From: Anastrepha obliqua
Lineage: Eukaryota; Arthropoda; Insecta; Diptera; Tephritidae
Direction: 5' to 3'
Length of the DNA stretch: 64,000 nt
Assembly: GCF_027943255.1 (NCBI RefSeq)
Contig: NC_072892.1
Span: forward strand, 31,147,792 to 31,211,791
Below are positions 40,291 through 51,150 of the stretch, piece after piece. The position numbers and the translations under genes were made by a program. The notes under the pieces were generated by a model. That model did no database searches. It was not told the origin of the DNA and saw only the letters and a program-made list of their open reading frames with translations. Position 1 is the stretch's first letter. Every line of letters starts with the position of its first letter.

Positions 40291-42164
40291 ATTAATGGAC
40301 ACTTTGATCTTTCCCCTGCATTTGTTATAATTTGACTATTAGTTTGCTTCCGATTTTAAGTATTTTTCTCGAAGGATTTTGGAATTGTATGAACTTTTCT
40401 ACATGAAGTATAAAAATGTAAGTTTTTGTTAGATAAAAAGACTGATACAGATTGAAAATATTTTAAATTTATAAAATAAAATCTAATATGCAAAACATTT
40501 AAGTGATTTTATTGAAAAAAATCGCAAATAGAGAGCACTGGGTATCGTTCTTAAGTATTTTCCAACGGCTGTAGGTGTATGTGTGCACACAATAATAACA
40601 TCTGAACTCTATTTCAGTTGGTGCTTCTTGGTAAATTGATTTTCAAAAACTGTGCACTTGTTTCCCTTTCATTGGACAGCCCACTGTTCGACCGCTCTGA
40701 CTCACTTAACAATAACTGCACCACCATTAACTAGACACCCGATTGGCTCGCCAGAAAATTACCAATTTGTCGTAGTCCATCTGTCTGCAATTCCTGTATA
40801 TTTTATTCCCATACAAAATACTTTACTCCCATACAGCTGTGAGCTGTCAATTACTTTTGCGTGTACTACTATGTAAATCTTTCTCTTATGCCACCCTGTC
40901 CATCTACACAGCAATGTTACAATTTTATGTGACAACGCTTTAAGATTGCTAAAGTGCCTTACTTACCGGTACAAATGTAAAACTCATTTTTATCATAACT
41001 CATTTTGTGAAAGTAGGAACTAAAAAAAAAGAAGAAAAAAACCACCACCGGTGCTGGAGTGCAGAGTCACATGCGTGTTCCACTTGAGCGCCTACCATCT
41101 GAAGTGCGTGCCTGTACTTGTTTACATGCTGTCTGTTTGTCATCCATTGTCTACACACACTTTCTGTTGCTCATTCAGAAGTTCATAATGCGAGTAAAAC
41201 CAACTAAAAAATACGCGCAACACAAAGTATTTTCAAATTTCAACTACCTGTTCAATGCACGGAAAATAATGCTGCCGCCGCCAGCACTAATAAATACAGG
41301 AATGCACTTATCTTATCCTCACCACCATGAGACGAATAGTTTACGAAATGACATACCAAATTTATATTCATATAAAATAGATATTTTTGTACCATTGTAC
41401 ATTAAACAATCAACCCTCCACCAGTCGCTCATTCGACTTGTGAGACGAACAGTTCATTAGATCCTTTTGCTTGTATGTATGTATGTGTTTTGTTATCAGT
41501 GTCAGACGCGATTTTCTTTCCCTACTCTGTATTCTCTACCTACATTCCAGACATTTTTGCAAATAATTGTCGACTTGGATGTGATTTTTTATTCGTGTAC
41601 TCGTATTTGGCGTGGCAACAAGATGCCTCCGTCATTCACAACCACGCTGTGCCATTCTTATGTGTGCTCTTTTAAAGTTTTGCTGTATCTCGTTGCGCAT
41701 GCTTACTGCAAAAAGTCGTCAATTTAGCCGGCGTTGTAGAGATGGGAATCCCTTGGCTGGCAGACAGTTGCTAAGCAGAGGCTTCTTCGACGTTCGTAAG
41801 TAACGGAATGTTTTTTTATTCACTGAGTTTGACGGCGCGGCTTGTCTTGTCTTATTATTCCGCTTTGCGAGTGCAAATGGTTTCACGAGAGTGAAGTAAG
41901 TTGAAATCAACTGCAGATCTAAGATTTATGAAGCTGGCACAGATGTTCTTTACGCTTTTGGAAAGCTAGACATTGTAGTGTCTGTAGTTAGTAGCTGCCT
42001 GAAAGAGGCCAGAGGGCTTAAACTCTGCTTAATCACGAAAATTATAGTAAAATGTGCATTCCTAGTCTGAGGTGAACTCTTAAAATTCGACTCAGTTCTA
42101 CAAGTGGCATTCCAAACTATTTGAGGAGCATTTCCACAACTTCGGATCTTGAGAGAGGCTGATT
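40291..42164. other. Unassigned DNA with no recognisable gene
   Basis: The longest frame (41059-41460, plus, 133 codons) has no domain and no neighbouring splice logic, so I do not call it. The ATGTATGTATG repeat near 41473 is simple sequence. A less AT-rich part at 41600-41900 could be conserved non-coding DNA. Confidence 0.35.
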
Positions 42165-42950
42165 TTTTATAAGAACGTACAATTGTTGGCGTATGCCGAT
42201 GATATTGACATCATCGGCCTTAATAACTGCGCTGTTAGCTCTGCATTTTCCAAACGAAGTACCTCCTGTCATCAAATAAACAGTCCGCGCACTCGCGTAT
42301 TGGCACCCACGTCACAGTTGATAGATATGATTTCGAGGTCGTAAAAAACTGCGTTTATTTAGGAACCAGTATTAGCACCGATGATAATGTCAGCCTTGAA
42401 ATCCAACGTAGAAACTCTCTAGCCAAGAAGTGATACTTTGGACTAAGTAGGCAATTGAGTAGTAAAGACCCCTCTCGACGCACAAAACTCACACTTCATA
42501 AGGCTCTCACCATTCCTGTCCTATTGTATGGCACAATATCCGATGAGGCGTCCCTTGGAGTGTTTGAGAGAAAGATTCTGTGGAAGATTTTTTGATCTTT
42601 GCACGTTGGTGACGACGAGTATCGCAAACGATGGAACGATGAGCTGTATGAGCTTTACGACGGCATAGACATGGCACAGCGAATAAAGATCCAGCGGCTA
42701 CGTTGGCTGGGTCATGACGTCCGAATGGATACAAACGCTCCGGCTCTCAAGTATTCGATGCGGTACCAGCTGGTGGTAGCAGAGAAAGAGAAGGCCTCCT
42801 CTGCGTTGGAAAGATCAGGTGGAGAAGGACTTGGTTTCACTTGGTGTTTCCAATTGGCGCCGCTTAGCACAAGAAAGAGACGACTGGCGCACTTTGGTAA
42901 ACTCGGCCAAAATCGCGTAAGCGGTTATCGCGCCAATCAAGAAGAAGAAT
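42165..42950 (+). mobile_element. LINE RT C-terminal fragment
   Basis: Plus-strand pieces in three frames: YADDIDIIGLNNCA (RT active site, near 42193), VVKNCVYLGTSISTDDN, KALTIPVLLYGTISDEASLG, VFERKILWKIF, then 42599-42952 with DIDMAQRIKIQRLRWLGHD-like (here DGIDMAQRIKIQRLRWLGHD). The ending is GRPPLRWKDQVEKDLVSLGV-like with frameshifts. This is the same clade type as 6410-7715 and 47990-49075. Confidence 0.8.
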
Positions 42951-43760
42951 AGAAGCTGATCGTGGGAATGAAGTCAAAACGAAGTGTATTGAAAACAACA
43001 ATTCCTATGATGAGGTTCAGCGCACCAGACAGGGCAAGTTTAATGGGACAGCAGCCCTTGACCGGGGAAAACTCGAGTCATTTTGATACGTAGAACAGGC
43101 TGCCATGGGAATGCAGTTTTTAGATTTAATTTTAGTTAAGTGTCAGGTATTTACTACCCGCAGAGCGCTTCAAAAAGAAGTTTCTCTTTGAACCAAAGGC
43201 TCTTTTGACTCTGTGTGTTGATTGTGTTGCGTTTGAAGAACATTGGAAAATATTTTAAAATTAAACGAGTCTTTATTAAGAATATAGAGTTTTTGGTCGT
43301 AAATAAACACCCATCATCCATGCCTGTTGGAATCGAAATGTTCATGAGACAGAGACTGATTCAGACATGAGACTTACGAGTGGACCATACTCACGACCCC
43401 CTACTCATCGGGCGGTGCATACCAACGGGCATATGACTGAAAATCTGAATGAGTCTACAATTCAATACAAGAACAAATAAACATTTCACACCTTTCACAC
43501 ATTTCCTGTAAAAGAATTTTGCGCACAAATATTTTCCATAACTGGCTAGCAAAGGACTAACTGACTGAAAGACATTTGCAGTATATAAACAGACGAGCAA
43601 TAGAGCGCACAAAGGTCAAGATAAAGATTTCCATCACCTGAAATCGTCTTTTTTTATTTAGTTAAGAATGGTTCGAAAACAATATTGGATGATTAATTTT
43701 GCACCACCTTGTAAAAATTCCCTTTTTTACAGGACGCATTTCTAATTAAGTTTTGTTGTT
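42951..43760. other. Unassigned DNA
   Basis: GATGAGGTTCAGCGCACCAG near 43012 is a short repeat also present near 32457. No gene seen. Confidence 0.35.
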
Positions 43761-44065
43761 CGGCAGCTTAACCGAACGGATTGTTGCGGGACTACCATTC
43801 GAGAGTGCGTAGGTTCGAATCTCCATGCATGAAACAGCAAAATGATAGGAAAAGGTTTTTCTAACAGCGTTCGCCCCTCGGCAGGCAAACGCAAACCTCC
43901 GAGCATATTTTTGCCATGAAAAAGCCTCCTAAAAACCATTTGCCGTTCGGAGTCGGCCTAAAACTGGACGCCTCTCGATTTGTTGAACAACTTCAAGACG
44001 CACGCCACAAATACGAGGAGAAACTCTGTCAAACATTTAACAGAAGTGTTCACGCCAATTATTTA
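43761..44065 (+). mobile_element. tRNA-derived SINE, copy 4
   Basis: The head CGGCAGCTTAACCGAACGGA has a diverged A box; GGTTCGAATCTCC at 43812-43824 is an intact B box. The body has CCCTCGGCAGGCAAACGCAA, GCCATGAAAAAGCCTCCT, CCGTTCGGAGTCGGCC and CGCACGCCACAAATACGAGG. It ends in TTATTTATTTTATTT. Confidence 0.82.
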
Positions 44066-45639
44066 TTTATTTTATTTGTTAAAAAACAACATTATGCTGT
44101 CTGAGAATCGCAAACCCCTAATGTGAGCGCACCAGACCATGGCAGTAAGCTTTTTATGGACAGCTTTTAGGGACATTTGTAACGAGTTTAAACGAGGTAA
44201 AGCGTTTTTAGACGTAGGGATGAACGAAAATCAAAATTTGGTTTTATGGCCGGGGGACAGTTAGTATCATTGCTTTAACCAAAATGAAGCAACTTTAGTT
44301 TTTAGTTACTACAGATAGATGTTGCCCTCTTCAGGCCCAAGCAACTTGGCAAAATGTGTGCCAAGTTTCGTACCAAGATATCGCAATTTTCACCCGCTTC
44401 ACTTTGTGCGAAGACCGACGTACAGATTTTACGCCAAGTACTAATGAGTTGGAGTTTTTATGCCAATCAATGAGAAAAACAGAGATATAATCTTGAGGAC
44501 TGCTAGCACCAGATACTCAACGCCTCTGCACTTTTTCTCATTTAATATGAAAGTATTAATTTCCACTAAAGGAGGAAAAAATCAGACCTGCATATTTCCG
44601 AGCCCATCTTTCAAAATAGTCTTTCGGTGAAGTAAAAGGCAATATTTTCTTTCCACACTTTCTCGCCCAATAATTTCCACACTAATTCAGCTAAGAATCC
44701 TGGATAACGCTCATATAACTTGTTTGGGTGTATTTGATTATTGACTGGCAAATGCATTAATATTATTTTTATCGTCATGATGCTACCTATCACAGTCGCG
44801 AATAGTTCTGACTGAGTTTATAAGGCATAAAGTCGGTTTCGGGAAGTCAAAGAAATGGTGATATCGCCGCAACTCAAAGCGATACTCTATAAAAAACAAA
44901 AAAAAAAAAAACTTCAATCGATATCCGCCGTATCTATGATGAAAATTGAGGAATTACGATTCCAAAAATTATTATGTTTATCGCATACAAAAATATCTTT
45001 TAGAACTTTTCACACCAAACGATCAAAGATGTGTTTACCACCAGCAAAAACGGAATACCCCGCAACGTTGCCCCATTCGCCATTGTAAAGCTGTATTGCT
45101 CTACCTCTAACTCTGCCTCTGCCTCGCAGCTTCTTTCTGAGTCAATTGAACGTTTGATTATTTGCAAACACGTTTCTCGTTTTCTCGGATTTCTTTCTAT
45201 TGAAGCGGCTATTGCTGTGTCTGTTGTTGTCGCGGCTGTAGCTATGTTTTGAAACATTTTTAGCGCAAAACTTGTTTAGCTTGATTGACCGTGATTTCGT
45301 CGGCACTGCCGTTGTATACATATCTACATAAGTGTTCATATGTATTTATAAGTGTAAGCCATAAAACATTGCTGTACTCGTAGAAGTATATTTAGGTTTT
45401 CATGGTTTTGCAAATCAATCCCTGCAGAGAAATCCTGAATGGGGAAATAAAATTTCTGGTTCTGAACTAATTATTTTTCAGCAATGTGTTTAAGAAAAAA
45501 AAGATTTCCGCTAGAAGGGAACGGAGCTAAATGGGGTTTTATTGCATAAAATATGGTAGTACTCATTTTTCTCGTAACTTGCAAGAGTACAGTCTCAGCT
45601 TTTAATGAAAATATAAGAAAAAATGTGTGATTTGGTAGT
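44066..45639. other. Unassigned DNA
   Basis: No gene or named transposon. A block at 45000-45260 has opposed overlapping frames without recognisable domains; CTCTGCCTCTGCCTC-type simple sequence explains part of it. Confidence 0.35.
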
Positions 45640-47040
45640 ATTTTTCAAAAATAAGAAAAAATAATTAATTTTCAAAAAATTTTCAACAAATAAATAAAAT
45701 AAGTTTCATCAGTAAAAAAGTAAAAACAAAAACTCCAACAAAAATAAATATATAATAAATAAAAAAAAATTGCAACATAAACATAAACAAATTTCAATAA
45801 AATTTTTGTAATAAAAAATTCAACAAAAAACAATATTAAAGAAAGAAATATATAAAAATTAATTATTTCATTTTTTTTTACTTCAAAAAAAAATTGGCAA
45901 AACGAACATTTCTTCTAAATATATACTTTATCCTATAAAATGAAAAAAAATATATATAAAAATGTTAAAAGGAACCGAAGATATTTCACTTTCAAAAAAT
46001 CTCAAAATTATTACCTTAAAAAAAAGTTAAAAGAAAAACATACCGAAATTTCAACAAAGAAAACAACACAAAAAAGTTCGGCACGTAAAATAATCAAAAA
46101 TTAATAAAACGAATACCAAAATAAATAAAAATGTGAACAAAATCATAAACAAATTTCAATAAAAATATATATATTAAAAATAAATTCTACGAAAAAAAAA
46201 ATATAAAAAAAATTTAAATTTATTAAAAATAATATTAAATAAAAAATATTAAAAAACATAAATAAGTAAATATTGAAAGAACCAACGATGTTTTACTTTA
46301 AGAAATTTTCAATATTGAATAAATCTCGAAATTCTTATCAAGGGGCGATGTTGAATGTGAACCGCCCCTAAACGTCAACGACACCGTTGGACTTGTTTCT
46401 TTGAGGTTATTTGAAAGAAAAGGTGTACGTCGATAAGCCAGCAACAATTCAAGAGCTAAGGGATGAGATAATTCGGCACATTAACGGCATAGAACCTCAA
46501 TTATGCCCCAGCGTCATCGAAAATTTGGACCATCGGATGGACGTGTGCCGCCGAGGCCACAAAAAAATTAATAAAAAAATTTCAACAAAAACATAAACCA
46601 ATTTCAATAAAAAAAAATACGTTATACTATATTATATAAAAAAAAAGCAACAAAAAAAAATAAAAAATAAAATAAAATAAAAAAACAGAATTCAACAAAA
46701 CAAAAACTTCCCCAAAGACACAAACAAATTTTACCAACAAAAAATCTTTTCTTCAAAAGTACATACGTACTTTATCCTTAAAAAAAAAAAATTATGAAAA
46801 TGTGAAAAGAAACCGAAGAAATTCCACTTTAAGTAGCCCTATTGAATAGAATAAATCTCAAAATTCTTACATAAAAAAGAATTTTTTTTAATAAAAAAAT
46901 TTCAACAAAATAAGGAAAACAATTTTTTTAGTATATAATTTATCCTAAAAAATTACAAAAAAAATTATAAAAATATTAAAAAGAACCGAAAATATTGACT
47001 CTATACCAAAATTTTCAACATTGAATAAATAAATGATAAA
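45640..47040. repeat. A-rich degenerate tandem array
   Basis: The phrase GAACCGAAGATATTTCACTT, followed by TTGAATAAATCTCAAAATTCTTA, recurs in altered form near 45972, 46278, 46806 and 46981. Between these lie AAATTTCAACAAAA and ACATAAACAAATTTCAATAAAA strings. A transposase fragment (46345-46556) interrupts it. No coding potential outside that fragment. Confidence 0.65.
46345..46556 (+). mobile_element. Rosa-like transposase C-terminal fragment
   Basis: The plus-strand frame (from about 46411) reads MKEKVYVDKPATIQELRDEI, IRHINGIEPQLCPSVIENLD and HRMDVCRRG. It is nearly identical in protein to the derivative at 24008-24389. It lacks terminal repeats and lies within an A-rich tandem array. Confidence 0.75.
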
Positions 47041-47590
47041 AATTGATAAAATAAATTACAGCACTTTTTCTATTTTTCCAGTATTCATTTTACTTCTTAT
47101 TATACCCAAGTCTGCAAATAAACCAATGCTCGAAAAATGTGCGACAACATCCGAAATATTTGGATCCCTGGACACGCCCAGCTCTTCTTTTTCGGTTTTC
47201 GACTCATCGTTGCACTAACATCTACTACGCAATGCTCTGGCAATCAGGAAACTTTACGCTAAAAAATATGTATATACCTTTATCTATAGTTTTGGGTCTA
47301 GTGCCGCTGTTTCCTCCATGCCTAATGCTCCAGACCTCCTAGAATATATTCCGGATTTTTCTATGAATGTCTGCTATGACTAAGACTTTTGCGAAACGAT
47401 CATAGAATCGCAGTGAATGTTTACAGTGCAGGAATTGTAATCCCGCTCCTGTTCAGATAAAACTTTAAACAAATAATTGGCATCTAGTCACTATCATGCG
47501 GCTCATGCATCCCATGAAAAATTGAAAACATCGACAAAATGCAATTCAAGTTCTATTTTAATAAGAAAACTCCCTATTGGTGGTTTCTAG
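47041..47590. other. Unassigned DNA
   Basis: No gene or repeat recognised. Confidence 0.35.
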
Positions 47591-47678
47591 TTGTTCTTGT
47601 TGTTGTAGCAGCATAAAAATTGCTGAAGTCTCAGTCCTTGGCCGAATATGACTGTCGTGGGAACGGGTCGTTTTTAGT
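47591..47678 (-). mobile_element. (CAA)n-tailed structured short repeat, copy 7 (deleted)
   Basis: Reading from 47678 on the minus strand: CGTTCCCACGACAGTC, then ATTCGGCCAAGGACTGAGAC, TTCAGCAATTTTTATGCTGC and TACAACAACAAGAAC. The segment from GGTTCTACG to CCGGATTTA is missing, and so is the ATTCCCC...GGGG arm. The same 5' start and 3' tail are kept. Confidence 0.75.
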
Positions 47679-47989
47679 ATTTTCCGTTCATGATCAGCTG
47701 ATCTGGTAGCACTCAGTGCAAGTAATGTTGTGCAAATAACCCAGTGGGGCACATTTATCCAGTACTTGACTATCTTTTGAAGGAAATAAGATTAAAAAAA
47801 GTTCGCAATTGAAATTTATTAAAAACATTTTGAAGAAACAAATACTTTACATATTCCTCATTTTATATAAAAGTTAAGCGACTCTGGATATGGACATCAG
47901 TAATGAAATATGCATAGATCTACAAAGGTGTCTCTTGATCAAACAACGAAAAAACCAAATTGATTACGCTGTGGTAGATGAAAGGTACG
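47679..47989. other. Unassigned DNA
   Basis: No feature recognised; may belong to the LINE that follows. Confidence 0.3.
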
Positions 47990-48782
47990 CGCATGCCTGA
48001 CGTGCGTTGGTCCGTTGTGCGAACATCAACCCGGATCAGGTATTGATCCTCCATAATATGAGTATATCTCTGCTCGATAAAGGATATGCGTCAAGCTGCC
48101 CAAAGAAAGTTTGACACCGAGAGACTGCAATCACGATAGATAACCGAGAATTTTTTTCACTCGACTTAAACAGGCAAATAACTATCAAACGTATATAAAT
48201 AAGCAACTCCCAATCCATAGAAATCGTACCACACTATTAAAGAGGTGTACGGATACCGCCGCCCATGTAAGAATAGTTGATACCATAAAGACTGCAATGT
48301 CGTTAAAGCATAGAAATACGCAGCATATAGAGGTACCCTGCAATCAACTGCAACGCAAGCGACCATTGAGCTATACGGCGATAAGCTGGGACAAGAATCA
48401 TGTCCTTTCGAGAAGAAGAAAAGAGAGGCAAACAGATGTCAGTACGAAAAGCTTGAGATGTGAAAGCAGAAATGCCGCCAGAAAATTCTATCAAAAAGTA
48501 AGGCAGCAAACAAATGGTTTCAATACCGGGTCTGGTTCCCAAAAACGAGTAACTGAAACTCAGAGGAGGAAATACTTCTCTACGCTAGTAACACTTGTAT
48601 CTTGTGTAACGAAGAAAAACAAGCCTTATAAGGACTATGATTACTATAGCAAGATAAGGCGAAAATATTGCAGCGTCAGCATACCGGCCGAGCTGTTCAA
48701 AGCCAGTGGCAGAGATCTGCTGGGCGCATGTATGTACGCTTTTCTAATGGGCCCTCGTTCGTTCATTTATATGGCCCAGTCA
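47990..48782 (+). mobile_element. LINE fragment before and into the RT domain
   Basis: Plus-strand frames show MRQAAQRKFDTERLQS near 48087 (the linker after the endonuclease), then from 48297 ESRNAARKFYQKVRQQTNGF, NTGSGSQKRVT and VSIPAELFKASGRDLLGACM, a start of RT like GIPAELFK. Stops and shifts throughout. It meets an opposite-strand LINE piece at 48785. Confidence 0.7.
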
Positions 48783-48784
48783 TT

Positions 48785-49075
48785 TTAACCGATGCGCTTT
48801 TATGAAACATATAACATTTTCGCCAATTACAAGCTCGTCTAGCTCGTCGTTCCACCTTATACGCCACTCGCCGTGATCTTTGATTACTCCGAAAAAGTTT
48901 CTGAGTATTTTTCGTTCGAAGATTCACAGTTTTGCTTTATCTGCTTCAATTAGCGTCCAAGATTCAGTTCCATACCATAAGACCGGTCTAATGATGGTTT
49001 TATACAGAATCCCTTTGCATTGTCTGTTTAGTAGTTTCGATTTTATTTCCGTATATTGGTAAGGGGAAGATGACA
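48785..49075 (-). mobile_element. LINE RT-thumb fragment, inverted relative to its neighbour
   Basis: On the minus strand from 49075: LKSKLLNRQCKGILYKTIIR, PVLWYGTESWTLIEADKAKL, FERKILRNFFGVIKDHGEWR and IRWNDELDELVIGENVI. This is the segment downstream of YADD in the same LINE type. With 47990-48782 it forms a head-to-tail inversion of one element or two separate insertions. Confidence 0.75.
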
Positions 49076-49754
49076 ATCGGCAGATCTACAAAAAGGCCAC
49101 AGCTTGAAATTCTCTTAAAGGGGACTAGTTCGAAACCAGCACATTTCCCTACCGGGTACTAACCTTCCTATAGATATTAACTGAATTATGTATCGCACTG
49201 AGTTTATCTGCAGCTACTGCTTATGCGCGAAATAGCAACCAAAACAACGACAATTCTCATGACGTAGCAGTAATTGTTGAATGATGGCAGTCAGCCAGAA
49301 AGTACTTTGGTTTTGTTGTAGCGTTCAAAAGACAATTGAATTAAACTCGACAATGTGAATAACTCGTAACCGGCCAAGTGGGGCACAGGGTAAAAAATAG
49401 AAGTAAATTAAAAAAATGTGTAGTACGCGCGAATGTATTCGTGTAAGTCATTCTTTTCTTTCTTTTGTGGTGTTCGCATTTTTCATTGATGACGAATATC
49501 TCCTCTATTTCATTTCTCATTTATCATCGCCAGCGCGAAATATTTCTTTGGTGTTCTCGTAAAACGACTCAATATTTATTACACTCTGATCACACGACAA
49601 CGAGCAAAATGTAGAGCAGATCGTGGACGTTCGAGCTATTTCGAGTGGGCTAATATTTTCAATGGTTTGACAAAAAAAAAAAACACTAAACCGCTTCCGT
49701 TTCCTATAAGTTTTGTGTACACAGAATAGAGAAAAGGCCAGCAGTGTTAGACTG
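49076..49754. other. Unassigned DNA
   Basis: No gene or named repeat seen. Confidence 0.35.
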
Positions 49755-50100
49755 ATTCTTTTCTAAAGGGTGGTCCACATAGTTGTTAAATAAAAAAAAA
49801 AAAATAAACAAAAATCAATTTTTCCGCTATACTATTGGTTTATTCGAGAGAGCAAACATTCGCATTTATGCATTCATACAAGTGGCTGCCTCAGCTGACT
49901 TAGCAGCAGCGCATGCTGTTAACCCAGTTTTCCTCAACTTTGGTGTCGGTTTCTGGCTCTATCTCACGAATGAATTGTTTGATATGCGCCTTAAGGGCCT
50001 CAATCGTTAATGGATTGTTCGCTTGACATCGGTCCTTCACACCCCCCCCCCATAAAATAAGTTTAACAGCGACAAAAAGCTCCATAAAGCAATTACCAAA
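49755..50100 (-). mobile_element. Rosa-like transposase C-terminal fragment
   Basis: On the minus strand: LILWGGGVKDRCQANNPLTI, EALKAHIKQFIREIEPETDT and ENWVNSMRCC, then SGSHLYECI. The motif order matches the C-terminus of DD41D-type transposases. The outer end AAAGGGTGGTCCACATAG near 49766 resembles their terminal repeat. A run of ten C at 50041 interrupts the frame. Confidence 0.65.
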
Positions 50101-50104
50101 GATC

Positions 50105-51150
50105 AATTGTGGCATGGGTTGTGCGTGTGGCATGGACAGTGCGGGCAGCATTAAATAAGCTTCAGCGCTTGGCATGCGTGCGCATCACGGGGGCGATGGG
50201 GACCTACCCTACAGCTGCGTTGGAGGCGATGCTCGAGCTTATACCGCTTCATAGTTATTCAGCAATCAGCCAAGCGTTGTTGAATATTACTAGGGAAGGT
50301 TTCGATACTGGAAAAGTGATGTCATCTAAAAACATGGTATTGCTAAGTCTGCAGCTCCCACTTACCAAGCTACCCAGAGATGATATAACAAAAGTAATCA
50401 AATTCGATAAGTTCAACATTGAACTGGTAAACTGGAGTACACCTGCATTTGAAGGGAAACTCCAGGAGTGCGCTCTGCACTGGTACACAGATGGTTCGAA
50501 GACACCGGAAGGCATATGCGCTAAAATACATGGCACCAAAACCAATCGTTCTGTGCCGATGGATAGTTTTCTACGGATCTTCTAAGCAGAGATGTGTGGC
50601 ATCTGTCTGTGTGCAGAGATAAACTTAAACAGGATTTTCGTATCCGGCTAGTTTGGATCCCAGGATACAGAGGTATAACTGGGAATGAAGTAGCGAGGCA
50701 TTGGCAAGAGAGGCTGCGACCTCGTCATTAATAGGACCCGAGCTCTTCCTTGGTATGGGACAATACACCATCAAGGCGAAGGAGTGAAGAGGTAAGGCTA
50801 AGGGCGGTTAGCTGGCTCCAAACTATGGGGTGGTACAACCAAAAGCGGTTTAGCAAACTCATAGTCCGCGCCAAGCATAAATTGAGAATGCTAACGGGTA
50901 TTCTCACAGGCCACTCCAGACTGTGCAGTCATCTGCACATGGACGGGATCTTGTCCCCTGATTGTCCTTTCTGCGATCAATCCCAGGAGACTCCAGTGCA
51001 CCTTCCGCTTAAAAGCAGCGCTATAGCGCGGAGTAGGTTAAGACATCTCGACCAATTTTATCAAAAGAAAAAAAGGCACATACGCCTAATTCAACCCACC
51101 TCCATCTTGAGTTTAATAAGGGAACTGGGTCTGGATGCGCTACTGTGATG
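50105..51150 (+). mobile_element. LINE 3' half with RNase H and knuckle
   Basis: Frame 50109-50585 has RAALNKLQRLACVRITGAMG, TYPTAALEAMLELIPLHSYS, then LHWYTDGSKTPEGICAKIHG (start of RNase H). Next come a shifted IRLVWIPGYRGITGNEVAR and, in 50750-51148, WYNQKRFSKLIVRAKHKLRM, LTGHSRLCSHLHMDGILSPD and CPFCDQSQETPVHL. The last is a zinc knuckle whose final Cys is lost. At least three frame changes. Confidence 0.82.

Noticed and set aside
39264..40552. AGAACGAT inverted strings as Tc1 ends
   Set aside because: Only eight bases match, too little to define terminal repeats; kept only as a remark.
41059..41460. 133-codon plus-strand frame
   Set aside because: No domain, no family resemblance, no splice or promoter context; length is compatible with chance in this composition.
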